Positions 1 through 10,549 of a stretch of 64,000 bases of DNA are shown piece after piece. Origin of the DNA: Lactarius indigo (taxonomy: Eukaryota > Basidiomycota > Agaricomycetes > Russulales > Russulaceae); NCBI GenBank assembly GCA_025766275.1, contig JAFKAC010000007.1:310001-374000 (forward strand), read 5' to 3'. The translations under genes and the position numbers were made by a program. The notes under the pieces were generated by a model. It ran no database searches. It saw only the letters and a program-made list of their open reading frames with translations, and was not told the DNA's origin. Numbering within the stretch: position 1 is the first letter of the stretch; each line of letters starts with the position of its first letter.

Positions 1-209
1 ACGAGAAAACAAATGAGGGAATGAGAACAAGTGAAATGGATATGTGAGTATGACACGGAACGACAGGAATTTGGATGAGGTCTCAACTCCAAGGTGTGTA
101 TCGTATTTATATCGATAATTCTGGTGTGCTGATTAAAAGGACCCCCAATGTACATCGACGCATTCACCATTCTTCCCCCTTCCCTACTAGCACCGTCTCG
201 AGCGCATCA

Positions 210-3200
210 ATGATCCGATGCCCTGGCTGCGACAAGTATTTCACACACCAGGGACACTCTCAGCACATTGCCAAGACCTGATGCCGCGAGTGCAGTAATT
301 TGCATCGGTCGCTGCAAACTCAGTCGACATTTCGACTAGTGCATGCGGGATCATCTGTAGCACCAAATACCAGCGCCGAACCATGGTGCATGGCGGATGA
401 GCCTATTGGGGACAAGTCCGATGAATCGGATCCAAACGACAACAGATCCAGCTCTGATTCGTCATCACAACAAAGCCACGAGGATGCCGCAGCAGATGGC
501 ATTGACGAAGGTAAGTTTTTCACAGCATACAACGTGGCACACCCCATTAATCTCATAATAGATAGAGCTGGTGATGAAACTGATCGCATAGGTGATGTTG
601 ACTCGACAGATGCTAACGTGTTCGAGGCTATCCTTAGGGGGAGGAATTTCAGTTCCGTGGTCACCCCCGAACTTGAACATGCCAATGAACATCAGTCCTC
701 ATCGCCACCCCCAGAGCCCTCAATTCCTGAGGCTCATAATCCAGACGCAAGGCCAACCTTATTCGTTGAGCGCTTTTCTCATGGTCACCCCGGCGCTCCA
801 TTGGACGGTACACATCAAGCTCCCTCTACCTATGGGTCAACACACCACGAGTTGGGGGACTCAGAGTGGGCCCCCTTTCAGTCCCAATCTGACTGGGAGT
901 TTGCACGCTGGGCGAAGACATGCGGGGCGACAGCTTCAGCTGTCACGGCACTGCTTGCAATCCCTGAGGTACGGGAATGATCTTTCCCATTAACGTCGCT
1001 AATTTTTTATTCTGGAAGCTTGTCGACAAGCTTGGGTTATCATACAGAACAAGTATCAAATTGAACAACATCATCGACAAGGCGCTGCCTGGGCGCCCGG
1101 CTTTCTGGTGTGAAGATCTCGATATGGGAGGCGAGCGCCTTCAATTTCACTATCGCGAGATAATTCTGTCCATCCAGGCCATTTTTGGAAACCCCGAATT
1201 TGCGCGCAAACTTGTCTTTGCCCCAGAGAGGCACTACACCGATGCTGAGCGAACATGCCGAGTTTATAATGAGATGTATACGGCCGATTGGTGGTGGTCT
1301 GTACAGGTGCGTAATTAGTTCACTATTCTGGTTCAGATACTTACAGACCAGCACTAGATATCGCTTGAGGCACGCCGTCCTGGTGCAACTGTCATTCCAC
1401 TCATCATTTCCTCCGACAAAACCCAGCTAACACTGTTCCGGAATAAGGAAGCGTACCCAGTTTATATGGGGATTGGCAATATACCTAAGGAGGTTCGCCG
1501 AAAGCCATTGCGCTATTCGCAAATGTTGATTGGGTATATTCCGACAACCAAGCTAGCTGGTATCACAAATAAGGCTGCTCGTCGTCGTGCCATTGCTAAC
1601 CTTTTTCATTCATGTATGGAAAAGGTCCTTGGTCCGATCCATGCTTACGGTGAAACAGGCATAGCTATGCTGAGCGGCGATGGGACTTGGCGCCGCTGCC
1701 ATCCCATTTTTGCCGCCTTTGTTGGCGACTACCCAGAACAGGGGCTGGTCACGTGCACCCGCTATGGGCGCTGTCCAAAGTGTCTTGTTCCAGCTGACCA
1801 GCTCGGCGATTACACTAACTTCCCTGCTCGGAACCATGTGGACATGGTTGACACATACATGTCGGCAAGTGAAGACATACGCCAATTCCGTGCGGTCTGC
1901 CACGAAGCCGGACTGAAGCCGGTTTTTCGTCCATTTTGGAACGCGCTCCCACTTGTCGACATTTTCCTATCCATCACCCCGGATGTGCTTCACCAGCTAC
2001 TCCAAGGCATTGTGAAACATGTCAAGGCTTGGCTAATCGCGATCTTTGGGACAGCAGAAATTGATGCACATTGCAGGTCTTTGCCGCCCAATCACCATAT
2101 CACGCTGTTCGCCAAGGGCATAACGACCCTCTCACGCATTTCAGGAAAAGAGCACAAGAATATCTGCCGGTTCCTCCTCGGACTCATCATCGACTTAGCC
2201 ATTCCAGGTGGGCAACTGCCTTCGTGTGTGATTAGAGCCGTGCGTGCGCTGCTCAACTTTGTGTATCTAGCCCAATATCCTTCCCATACAAGACAAACAC
2301 TTCAACGCCTCGAAGAATGCCTCGCTCGCTTTCATGAAAACAAGGATGTTTTCATTGACCTTGGTGTGTGCCAGCACATGCGCATCCCAAAGATCCACAG
2401 TTTACTTCACTATCACTCTTCGATCACACTATTCAGCACCACCAATAACTATAACACGGAGCAGTCCGAGCGGCTCCACATTGACTTTACGAAAGATGCG
2501 TACCGTGCGACAAACCAGAAAGATGAATATACTCAGATGACAGCATGGCTAGAGCGGCGCGAAAAGGTACGAATGCACACAGCATTTGTTGAATCACGAA
2601 TGCAGAGCCATCTGACAAGCCCGCCAACATCCACGACTCCTATTGGACCCTTACAAGTTGGCGCACGGTTTCTCAAGATGACCCAGCATCCAACTGTCAA
2701 GGCTGTCACATTCGACGAACTGGCAATGAACTATGGCGCCATTGATTTCCAGGACGCGTTAGCGGATTTCATCGCTCTCATCAACTACCCTAATGCCTCA
2801 GCTGTGGCGTTGCGTTCTCGGGCAGCTGACACGCTCTTACCATTTCGGTCGGTGCCCGTCTTTCACCGAGTCAAATTCACTTCTAGGGAGAAGTCAGAAG
2901 ACTCGGAAGTCGTTGACAGTGTGGTTATTCGGCCGGTGCAAAAGGACGCACATGGATGCACAGTACCTGAGCGGTTTGACACCGTGCTTGTCCGTGGTAG
3001 ACAAGACATCATGCATGGAAACAACGGTTAGTTCCGATCATATTTTAGTCCACACATACAATGTCACGCCTCTGCGGGGGCGTGGTCTTCTGTAATGGCT
3101 TCCTGTCACGTGGCAGTCGACAGCCAAGTCGGATCGGCACTGTGTGCAACGACTCCTAAGGTCCTTGGTAATAGCTCCTACGCTGAGGTAGCTAAGTCTG

Positions 3201-4168
3201 TACCAATCCCCCTGTGCTTAAGGTGGGAAGGTCCTTCTGTAACAGCCCCTTGTACTAAGGTGACTGAGTCTGTTAGCAATGGACGAGCGCGGAGGCCTTA
3301 GTCCAAAGATCACGTGTCACTGGGCTGACCAGTAAGACAGGAGGAGGGTGAGAGCGAAGTCGAGGGGAAGCCTGCACAGAGGCTGAGAGGGGAATGACCC
3401 AAAGAAGGTGAGGGTCAAGGGTCAGGGTCAAGGGCTTGAGTGCTGAAGGGACTGAGGCACTCAAGGAGTCAATGGAGGTACAACGCAGATGATTGATTAA
3501 GCCAAAGCTAAGGAGCTAAGGCGCACTACAGGGTTCCTTATATAGTACAGGATTGCGCCTGAGCGCATAGTGCTACTGGTTGCTATAGATAGAATGATGT
3601 GCTGGCAAGATGGTGTCAACGTTGTGCAAGCTGGTGTCATGCCAGCAAGGCAGAAGAAAGGTAGACAGGAATAGCACAGAAGGTGCTAGAATGATCAGAT
3701 AAAGAAGAAGCATAGGTTCAAGAAAAGTAACAGTCAAGATAGAAGATGGATTAGATAAGGACAAGAAAGGAAAAGTAACAGGAGGTTCGTGACATACAAC
3801 CCAACTCCACACTGGCAGGTAACCGAATAGGACAAGTTCGTGTTGTCTTCCAAATCCCGAGCAAAGTCATCCACGATATCTTCCTCAATGACGCCCCGAC
3901 TCATCTCGCCTACATCGAATGGTTTTCACCACTGTCTCCGATGCCAGACGCCAATCACCTTATGTATAAGGTGTCTAGGTTATTTCAAGGTGGCCGCCGG
4001 CGTGCCACAGTCATTCCGGTAGATGATATAATGGGCAGTGTTCATCTTATCCCCCGATTTGGACGAGCTACTCCCCAGGACTGGAACAGCTTCTCGGTAC
4101 TTGAACGATGTAGTACATTTTATGTTAATCCATTTAGCGACCGGGATAATTATCTCAGGTTTTCATAG
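210..4168 (+). pseudogene. Plavaka-family DNA transposase, one in-frame TGA
   Basis: This encodes a transposase of the Plavaka group, the CACTA-related DNA transposons common in Agaricomycetes, which would cut and paste its own element in the nucleus. The N-terminus has a C2H2 zinc finger (CPGCDKYF at about 213-236). An acidic Ser/Asp-rich linker follows, then family blocks at 1018-1307 (PGRPAFWCEDLD, LVFAPERHY, WWW) and 1352-3026 (IGNIPKEVRRKP, MLIGYIPTTKLAGI, CHPIFAAFVGDYPEQ, RCPKC). The C-terminal exon at 3819-4168 (GQVRVVF, YVNPFSDR) ends at TAG 4166-4168. Likely introns are 969-1017, 1308-1351 and 3027-3818. The last is inflated from 54 nt by the solo LTR. A TGA at 279-281 stops the frame just after the zinc finger, and nothing else breaks it. 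The start is uncertain (ATG 210 or the in-frame ATG at 75). Terminal inverted repeats were not found, and the left end may lie outside the window. Confidence 0.85.
3062..3794. repeat. Solo LTR of a retrotransposon inside the Plavaka intron
   Basis: This is a 733-bp block that begins TGTCACG and ends CGTGACA, the TG...CA termini of an LTR. It is flanked by the direct repeat TACAA at 3057-3061 and 3795-3799, a normal 5-bp target duplication. It contains no retrotransposon coding sequence. Removing it with one TACAA copy leaves a 54-nt intron (GT at 3027, AG at 3818) that joins two Plavaka exons in frame. It is most simply a solo LTR left by LTR-LTR recombination after insertion. The orientation and the parent family are not known. 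Confidence 0.85.
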
Positions 4169-4171
4169 ATA

Positions 4172-4544
4172 GTCGGTCAATAATTGTGATAAATGGATAA
4201 TCGGGTCTGCAAAGCGCTGTTTAAGGGTGGGTAAGCCATGCTTTCCGTGAGCTCTTGCATCATGATCTTCACGAAAATGTGGCTTGAGCTCGTGGTGTCG
4301 TCCTCGTTCATCTTGATCGTCTGCAGAATAGCCCAAGAGATGGCGTCATTCGCAAAGAGATGCCCACAAAGCCACGCAATGTTACGCAGGCGGTTCATCT
4401 CATGTCAGTGGATTGTCCCATAGTATGTCTCAAAGGCTCTCTCATAGCACTCGCACCATACGTGGTTTAGCTTGCAGAAACGTTCGCTGGTGAGGCTGTA
4501 GAAGGTTGAGTAAGAGCGCTCTTGGTCGGTCAATAATTGTGATA
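4172..4544. repeat. 20-bp direct repeats bracketing the CWC22 fragment
   Basis: The 20-mer GTCGGTCAATAATTGTGATA occurs at 4172-4191 and again, identical, at 4525-4544. The 333 bp between the copies is the CWC22 gene fragment. The left copy starts four bases after the Plavaka stop codon. The repeats could be a long target-site duplication around an inserted gene fragment, or the edges of a partial tandem duplication. Confidence 0.75.
4192..4524 (-). pseudogene. Fragment of splicing factor CWC22 (MA3 region)
   Basis: Read on the minus strand, this matches the part of the spliceosomal protein Cwc22 that carries its MA3 domain. Recognisable blocks are SERFCKLNHVW, NRLRNIAWL, NEDDTTSSSHIFVKIM and QELTESM, followed in another frame by LKQRFADP. 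The full gene is around 800-1000 codons, and only about 110 codons remain here. An in-frame TGA lies at 4405-4407 and a one-base loss near 4230 shifts the frame. No intron is visible, so it could come from one exon or from a cDNA. It has no start codon or promoter of its own and lies antisense to the Plavaka gene. Confidence 0.8.
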
Positions 4545-4639
4545 TATTTTAATAAATTAGACGGCATTAATTGGTGTCCAACTTATGATTGATTATTGAT
4601 GCATTATCTCCATTATATCCTTTATCACTAATTTATCCG

Positions 4640-5859
4640 GGCATTATCTCTGGCTAGCGCGGGAGGTTTTTCCTGATGCGCCACTAGTCGTGTGTAACAG
4701 CTGGTCTTCTTCTCACTTCCACCGTCTTGCACGGATGCGGACTGCAGAAGCGCGTACAGCATGTTTCCGTCCGAGGAGATGGTCAATCCCTCGAACCCTA
4801 GGAGACGACGTCGACTATCATCATCGGATAAGCGGGAAGGAAATGTAGTAAAACTAGCCTTGATTTCCACCGCGCCCCGTGACCGAGTCGGAGTCAGAGC
4901 CAAAAGACAGCTGTCCCGCGGAGTCAAGTGGTACAATTGCTTGTGGCGGCTGGATAATCCGGATCAAGTCGCCGAATTCGTCGAAGTAGTAGACGTATGG
5001 CCCATACTCGTCCAAAACCTACGCAGCCTCTGTAATTAGAAACAACAAATAGATAAACAACGAAAGACGAAATCGCACGTTCCGCTAGGGGCAAGGGCCA
5101 GCCCCTCGAAATCAAGAGAGGTGGTTATAGTATGACGAAGGAATGGGTAAGGGAGGGTCTGCCAGTTGTGACCTCGGGTATGATTGCCGAACGTCTACCT
5201 CGTGCATCAAGGCCAGTGGTTTCCAAGCCACCACGTTTGTAATACAGTAGAGTGTCCAAATAGGAGAGCTGTCCAAATAGGAGAGCTGGAGCGTCTGTTG
5301 GGCAGCGGCGAACAACAGCGGAGTAATAAGGTGTCAACGTGAAGTCAATAAGCAGCTGCCGGCCCTGGTGATGGATTGTGAGGCCTTTACTGTAAGCCCA
5401 ATTAATTTATGCGTGTCCAAGACAAGAGGAAGACGGTGCGCACCCGTTGTTACCCTGATCGGGTTGCATGACAAGCTGTCCAGTGTAGGTCCCACATGGG
5501 CCAGAGGAGAAGGGCGACAGCGCGATCGCGCTATCGATTCAATCGTGTCACCTAATTTGGTATTCAGTCTTCCTATCATAGCAGAGTGACGATCACATGA
5601 CCACAAACCAAGTCGACTCCACCGCGTCGGACGGGATGAACCCGAATGCGGCGAAGCCTTAAGTGATCAAGCTATCAAGATTTAGTTGATTGGCGTCTTG
5701 AGGTGGGACACTTACTTTATTGACGTACGTTTCTCTGTTGAGAATTAAGGACGTGGCGTGCGTGGCTCTTTCAGTATGAGTATGATTGAGTGCCAATGGG
5801 ACTCCCACTACGGCAGGCGTACTGAAGGCGAGCAGAGACAATGGGAGGGCTAAGAACAT
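4640..5859 (-). pseudogene. Decayed phytase-like esterase with signal peptide
   Basis: This is a broken gene of the family Pfam calls esterase-like activity of phytase, secreted proteins thought to be beta-propellers. The first exon starts at ATG 5857-5859 and encodes a clear signal peptide (MFLALPLSLLAFSTP) followed by NRETYVNK. After an intron come FAAFGFIPSDAVES, GTYTGQLVMQPD, LLIDFTLTPYY, LADPPLPIPSSYYNHLS, DEYGPYVYYFDEFGD and FEGLTISSDGNMLYALLQS. Putative exon borders are still readable, but frameshifts near 5610, 5535, 5270 and 5115 break the frame. A 17-bp tandem duplication is one cause. The C-terminal third is missing beyond about 4660. It is tail-to-tail with the Plavaka gene. Confidence 0.75.
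5254..5287. repeat. 17-bp tandem duplication
   Basis: The unit GTCCAAATAGGAGAGCT occurs twice in direct succession (5254-5270 and 5271-5287) within the phytase-like pseudogene. Seventeen is not a multiple of three, so it shifts the reading frame. Confidence 0.9.
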
Positions 5860-5904
5860 ATTGTGTTCCCACTCTCGGATGCAACATTGACCTGAACTAT
5901 TTAT

Positions 5905-6138
5905 TTATGCGTCTATTGCAGTTCTTGTTCCATCAGCAATCCAAGGTATTACGTTCATGGAACCCACCAGATTCATGTGCCCTAGAGTCCCCGTTCCATT
6001 CCAAACAGTTACTAGTACAGTCGACTCCTTGATAACCAATACCCCCCTCTGAGCCAAGTAGATTGGAGCCTCTCTGTTGTTCGTCTCAGTGTGCATATCT
6101 GCCACTCGAATGATGCCAGAATTGAGTTCAGCTTCCAT
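5905..6138 (-). CDS. Unrecognised short open frame
   Basis: This is a 77-codon frame from ATG 6138. The composition is protein-like, including VADMHTETNNREAPIYLAQ and GHMNLVGSMNVIPWIADG, but I do not recognise the family. It could be the 3' exon of a longer broken gene, because the sequence upstream on the minus strand to about 6290 can also be translated in pieces. There is no supporting context: it sits in repeat-rich DNA between the phytase-like pseudogene and the DUF1769 gene. Confidence 0.25.
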   Translation of the reverse strand: MEAELNSGIIRVADMHTETNNREAPIYLAQRGVLVIKESTVLVTVWNGTGTLGHMNLVGSMNVIPWIADGTRTAIDA

Positions 6139-6299
6139 AGGAATGGGTCACTCTTATTCATTGTGCAATGCGCACGGTTAGAGTCAATGCTGGACGGAAT
6201 GCTTAAGCACGTGTCGGGTTGGTTCCACTTCCATGTCTTCATCCACTGCTGGATTGAGAAGAATCGTGACTTCCAAGCTACGTGTCGCAATTAGATCGG

Positions 6300-7372
6300 T
6301 GACGAGCCTGTGTCGCAATTATGCCGCAGTGCGCTCTCTCTGAGCCGTTGACCTTCGACAAGTATAAAGCAGGTCTACGTAGGAGCACAAGAATTGCCGT
6401 GAAAACGCTACACTGGTACGAGAAGAGTGCGTACTAGGTGTAACACCAGCACGCTATCGGAGCTCCGAAGGGCCGGTACAGATTGAGTGGCACGTACTGC
6501 ACTGAACTTTTAGAACTCGATCACGTAATATTCGGGGCTTCGGGCTTTATGCTTGTCGGTGTCAAAGCCTTTCGGGTTAATTTTCACACCGGCGTCTGTC
6601 GTATCAGGGGGAGCAGCATCGTATCGCAGGGGGAGCCACGGACCGCGCCACAGACTCTCGATCGTTTCATACTGTTTGTATACAAGAATCCATAAACACA
6701 GCCGATATATTATACCGTAGTCTACGTTTTCACCCCCTCAGTTCGCTTGTCTCCGCGTTCTGAGGGTATTGTTTAGGATCTAAAAGCGTCACGATATGGG
6801 ACACATGGCCACGATGTCGTTATATCGGGTTATCATTCACGTTATTGCTGTCCATCAAGTATCGTTCATGTTGACATAAGACGCCATAAGATGTCTTGCA
6901 CAATCACTAGGTGCTCTCGTAGGCCACACACCTCTGCACGAGAGTTTCCGTGATCACTGCCGCACGGTTGAATATGTTGTCGTCCTGTCACGACAATGCC
7001 GCCGTCAAACCTTTGACGAGCAGAATTTGTCCGACGTGAATCCGTCAACTCCCAAAAGATACCGATGTTTCAACTGTATCATTCGAAGGCACCTCTGTGA
7101 GCAATTTGTGTAGGGTCCATTCTAGCACTTTGACTAGATAGTGTCATCCGAGATCGGGGTGCTCTTCGGATTTGATTCAAGCCCTGACGTTTGATGGAAA
7201 TAGGAACTAGGAAGTTAGGAGGACGTGATGGTTGCTTGGAGGCTTGAACGACAGACCATACATGTGCAGAATAGTACTGTATTATCACGATATTACTAGG
7301 CCCCAGTGCACAAGATGTAAGTTACTCTATTCATTTATTCCTATCGCTCGCTTGCACGGGGGGGAGGGGAGG
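6300..7372. other. Intergenic stretch without a visible gene
   Basis: Only short open frames without codon structure or known motifs are present on either strand. I see no tRNA, no terminal repeats and no match to the transposons in the window. The last 100 bp may hold the 3' UTR of the DUF1769 gene. Confidence 0.5.
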
Positions 7373-8880
7373 CTAATCGATGTCATCCGCTAGGTCGTGG
7401 TGGGGATCACCACCCTGGTTGACTCTCTGAGATCGTGATTGGCTCTGGGGTATGGGCCTTGGCGTGGGTAGCGACTCTTCTTCGTCCAGCACGAGTTCTA
7501 TCGCCACACACCACAACACGCGCCCCCACGGGACATCCTCCGCGTCGTGCTCTTCGCCGCCTCCGCTGTCGCTCTCGGCCTCGCGCTTGCGCTCGCAGCA
7601 CACAAAGCGGACGGGCTGCCCGTCCCAATAGTGCATCAAGTCAAATGAGATGCCACCGGGTAGATTGAGCGACAACGTCGGCGCGAAGTGAATAAAGCCG
7701 TAACAAAAGTCGGTCGTGAACACGTCCTACTCATGAAACGAATAATTAGCATCTCGGTTATAGGGAAAGAAGGGGGGACGTAACGTACCTCAGGTCCAAA
7801 GATGAGTTCGCGTCTATGCGACGCGTCGCGAAAATATGCACGGCGACGGTCGGCCGTGCGCAATTCCTGCAGTGCCTGCTCGTGGCGCACGAGCTTTTCC
7901 GTACGTTTGCGCTCCTTGCGCGCCCTCCTCTTGTCTTCGTCCGGCAGAAGAGATGCCAGCGTCCCTGCAGACAGACGGTTTTTCTTCTTTTTGATATTTT
8001 GCTTTTCGAGCGAGGATAGTTCTGGAAGGGCGTCGTTGATGGGAACAGGCGACGCCATGACTGAGCTCGGCAGGGAGCCAACAGACTCAGGGGTCACGCC
8101 CCCCGAGGATGACCGATGAGAGAGAAGCGGGGATGATCCAGGTGACGGCGACGGCGAGGGGGAGGCTGAATGTAAAGGTGGACTTTTCAGAGTGAGATGT
8201 AACTGGGTTGTCTCGTCGGAAAGCGACTGCGGAGGCGGGAAGTGGGGCCATCCGTCGTAATTGCTCTCCTGCTCTGGTGACTGCGGTTTGTGAGAGGTGA
8301 GATTGCCAACCACAGGTGAGGCTCGATGAGAAATGCCAGGCACGCGCTTGTGTGCGAGATGCGGCATGGTCGATATGAGTGGAGAAAGCGCCCAGGGCTT
8401 CGTGCTCGACGCGAGGTCATGTTCTAATGTCGGGTCTATGAAACTGAGATCGTATGACGTCAATACGACCAGTGGCAAAGGGTAATTAATAGTGCCTACT
8501 GCATGAATTTGAGAGCTGCGCTCGAACCCCAGGGTAGTTTCAAAGGGCGATCGAATGTATTGCCAAAGAGTACATCGTCTGCAGAGATAGGACGGAGAAA
8601 TCGACCTACTCACGTAACCCCACCCTCAGCATGGTAGACTCAATAGTGGGTAAAGGGACATGCCTTGAACTTGTATGCTCCAGGTAATGCCTTTGCGGTC
8701 TTCCCTGTCAAAGTATTCGCTTTGCAGGACGGTCCCATCTTTGTCCGTGAAGTCCTTGATGTACGCAAGAATCCGGCCTTCGAAGGCGTCAGATGTGACG
8801 GCATGTGAGACATTGGAATTGACGGAGATGGGCACAAGGGCGTCTAGGGACGGTCCAGCTACAACACGCAGACGAGGCAT
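7373..8880 (-). CDS. DUF1769 family protein
   Basis: This is a fungal protein of unknown biochemical function. The start at ATG 8880 gives the family N-terminus MPRLRVVAGPSLDALVPI, followed by SDAFEGRILAYIK, YFDREDRKGITWSIQVQG and DDVLFGNTFDRPLKLPWG. The exons are 8664-8880, 8500-8605, 7789-8443 and 7373-7726. The first intron (8606-8663) appears to start with GC, because only this junction restores the family motif QGRFL. After IDPTLEHDL comes a long Ser/Pro-rich insert, then a lysine/arginine-rich helical segment (LLPDEDKRRARKERKRTEKL). The last exon (DFCYGFIHFAPTLSLNLPGG) completes the DUF1769 core. The protein is about 445 residues and looks intact. It runs in the same direction as the upstream DUF7729 gene. 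Confidence 0.85.
8606..8663 (-). other. GC-AG intron in the DUF1769 gene
   Basis: Exon 1 ends CAAG and the intron begins GCATGT, ending GTAG before GTCGATTT. Joining there restores IQVQ-GRFLRPISADDVLFG, the expected family sequence. No GT donor nearby gives a readable join. Confidence 0.7.
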
Positions 8881-9151
8881 GGTTCGAGTGAAAGAGGGGC
8901 GGGCAATGTGTGTACGGATCCAAGGCTCGGTTGGCCCATTTGGGACTGAGTCGGAGTGGTGGTGACCTCCGTCAATCACAGCGCAGCACAATGACGACCG
9001 TTGTGGCCTTCGGTTACATCAGCATAACGTCATTCCGATGGGTAAAAAATCCATTTGGGTGGGAAATCCGTTAAACCCCCTGATATCCAAAAATAAAGAC
9101 AAAATAAAAAGGTGCAGATACCCGTCCGTAGTGTACCAACCAAAACCAAAA

Positions 9152-10549
9152 TCAGAGTAGTCCCGTCAAAGTAGCACAAAGTATAACCAAGATTGACCAT
9201 AGAGACATTGCCGTACCCCTAATCCATGGCGTCGCCGATGACGAGGAAAGGTTCGACTGGCTGTGAATATAACTCGAGCCGCATTTCGAAGAGGCGATAT
9301 CTACTGCGCTACTGTATGTCTGCTTCAGGCCATCGATTGACCCCGCCACTGTCCCGAACAAGGTCATCATGCTTTTGGTGCAAGTAGAACATGTGGGCGT
9401 GGTATTGTTCGGAAGGGGAGTCCCATATGGCAGTGAATAGAAATACAGATCCGACGGATTTGAACTACTTGCGGCCTCAATGTAGCAGTAGGCGGAAGTG
9501 TTCTGATCCGTTATGCAGGCGACCTCGCGCATAAGCGAGTACAATTGAAGACCTGCAAAGCGAATGACACTTGAGCGCCAAATTCGCATTGCATGTGAAA
9601 GGAATATAAATATACCCGCAAGCGCCTGCAACACCATTTGATTTCGTTCGCTTTTATCCTGGGAACATGCGACGGGCAAGTTTGATGCAAACCAACCCAT
9701 GTTGGCCGTGCACTGATCCACGTCCACGGGAGTGTTACAAGTACCCCAGATATCGATGTTGAGGGCCGTGAGGTTGGACTGTGCCTGCCCGCGGGTGGGG
9801 GGAAACATCAACATCAGTACAAGAATTTGATAGCCGGTAAGAGAACTAACCTGCAAGAAAGCAGAAGAGGTCTGAGAAAGGAAAGAGAAGGGCCGACACT
9901 GACGAAATGGTGCTGATTGGGTCATATTTGTGAAGAAAGATTCGCATGAGGTTGTCGTAAAATTGTTGGCGAGTGTGGTGTCAAACGGCTGAGGGAAAGG
10001 GGTAGGAAGGACAGGGGACGAAGTAGGGATGATCGGTACACCCGGGCTGGGACTTTGGGTTGGAGTCGGAGGGGGTGAAGATAATACCGTACCAAAGGTG
10101 GGGAAGGTTATGCCCGAGCCAGAGGGAGAAGTAGAATTCGACGGGGGTGCCCCAGCAGGAACAGCGTTAGAGCCGTCCTGTCGCCGTTGTAATAAATGCA
10201 CCGAGTCTGAAGACCAACTGGGAGCCACCAAGTCCATGAAAAGAGAGAGGGCGAAATAGCGGGTTGAAAGGGTGACTAGTACAAGTAATAGCGGAAGCAT
10301 GATGGCCATTATATACGTACGCCATCCCGTTTGACGTTTACGATCATGGATAGCTAGCACTCTCGCGTGCTCCCTCCTTTCACGGGTGGGGTATTTTGTT
10401 GTTAGAGCTGGAGGTGAGGAGAGTTTAAAGGCTGGAGCCATGGACCGTTGGTGGGATGCTGGGAGAGCAGGGAGAGGAGATGAAACAAGAGGAGTGCCAT
10501 CAGGATATTTGAAAGGGACAGGGAGAGGTGATGGAGGCGGGGTAAACAT
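9152..10549 (-). CDS. DUF7729 membrane-anchored protein
   Basis: This is a fungal protein of unknown function carrying the cysteine-rich DUF7729 domain. The open frame extends back to 10,648 but only from a TTG; the first ATG is 10,549 (MFTPPPSPLPVPF). A proline-rich cytoplasmic-like tail is followed by a basic stretch and one membrane segment at about residues 78-100 (IMAIMLPLLLVLVTLS). Next is a Ser/Pro-rich stalk and then the domain (SCESFFTNMTQSAPFRQCRPF, WGTCNTPVDVDQC, SAYCYIEA, CSTCTKSMM). The C-terminus is hydrophobic (SLWSILVILCATLTGLL), suggesting a second membrane segment or a GPI signal. Two introns of 66 and 63 nt (9785-9850, 9553-9615) happen to be open in frame and should be removed. 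It is probably a cell-surface protein, and it is divergent from DHH1. Confidence 0.75.
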   Translation of the reverse strand: MFTPPPSPLPVPFKYPDGTPLVSSPLPALPASHQRSMAPAFKLSSPPALTTKYPTRERREHARVLAIHDRKRQTGWRTYIMAIMLPLLLVLVTLSTRYFALSLFMDLVAPSWSSDSVHLLQRRQDGSNAVPAGAPPSNSTSPSGSGITFPTFGTVLSSPPPTPTQSPSPGVPIIPTSSPVLPTPFPQPFDTTLANNFTTTSCESFFTNMTQSAPFRQCRPFSFLSQTSSAFLQVSSLTGYQILVLMLMFPPTRGQAQSNLTALNIDIWGTCNTPVDVDQCTANMGWFASNLPVACSQDKSERNQMVLQALAGIFIFLSHAMRIWRSSVIRFAGLQLYSLMREVACITDQNTSAYCYIEAASSSNPSDLYFYSLPYGTPLPNNTTPTCSTCTKSMMTLFGTVAGSIDGLKQTYSSAVDIASSKCGSSYIHSQSNLSSSSATPWIRGTAMSLWSILVILCATLTGLL

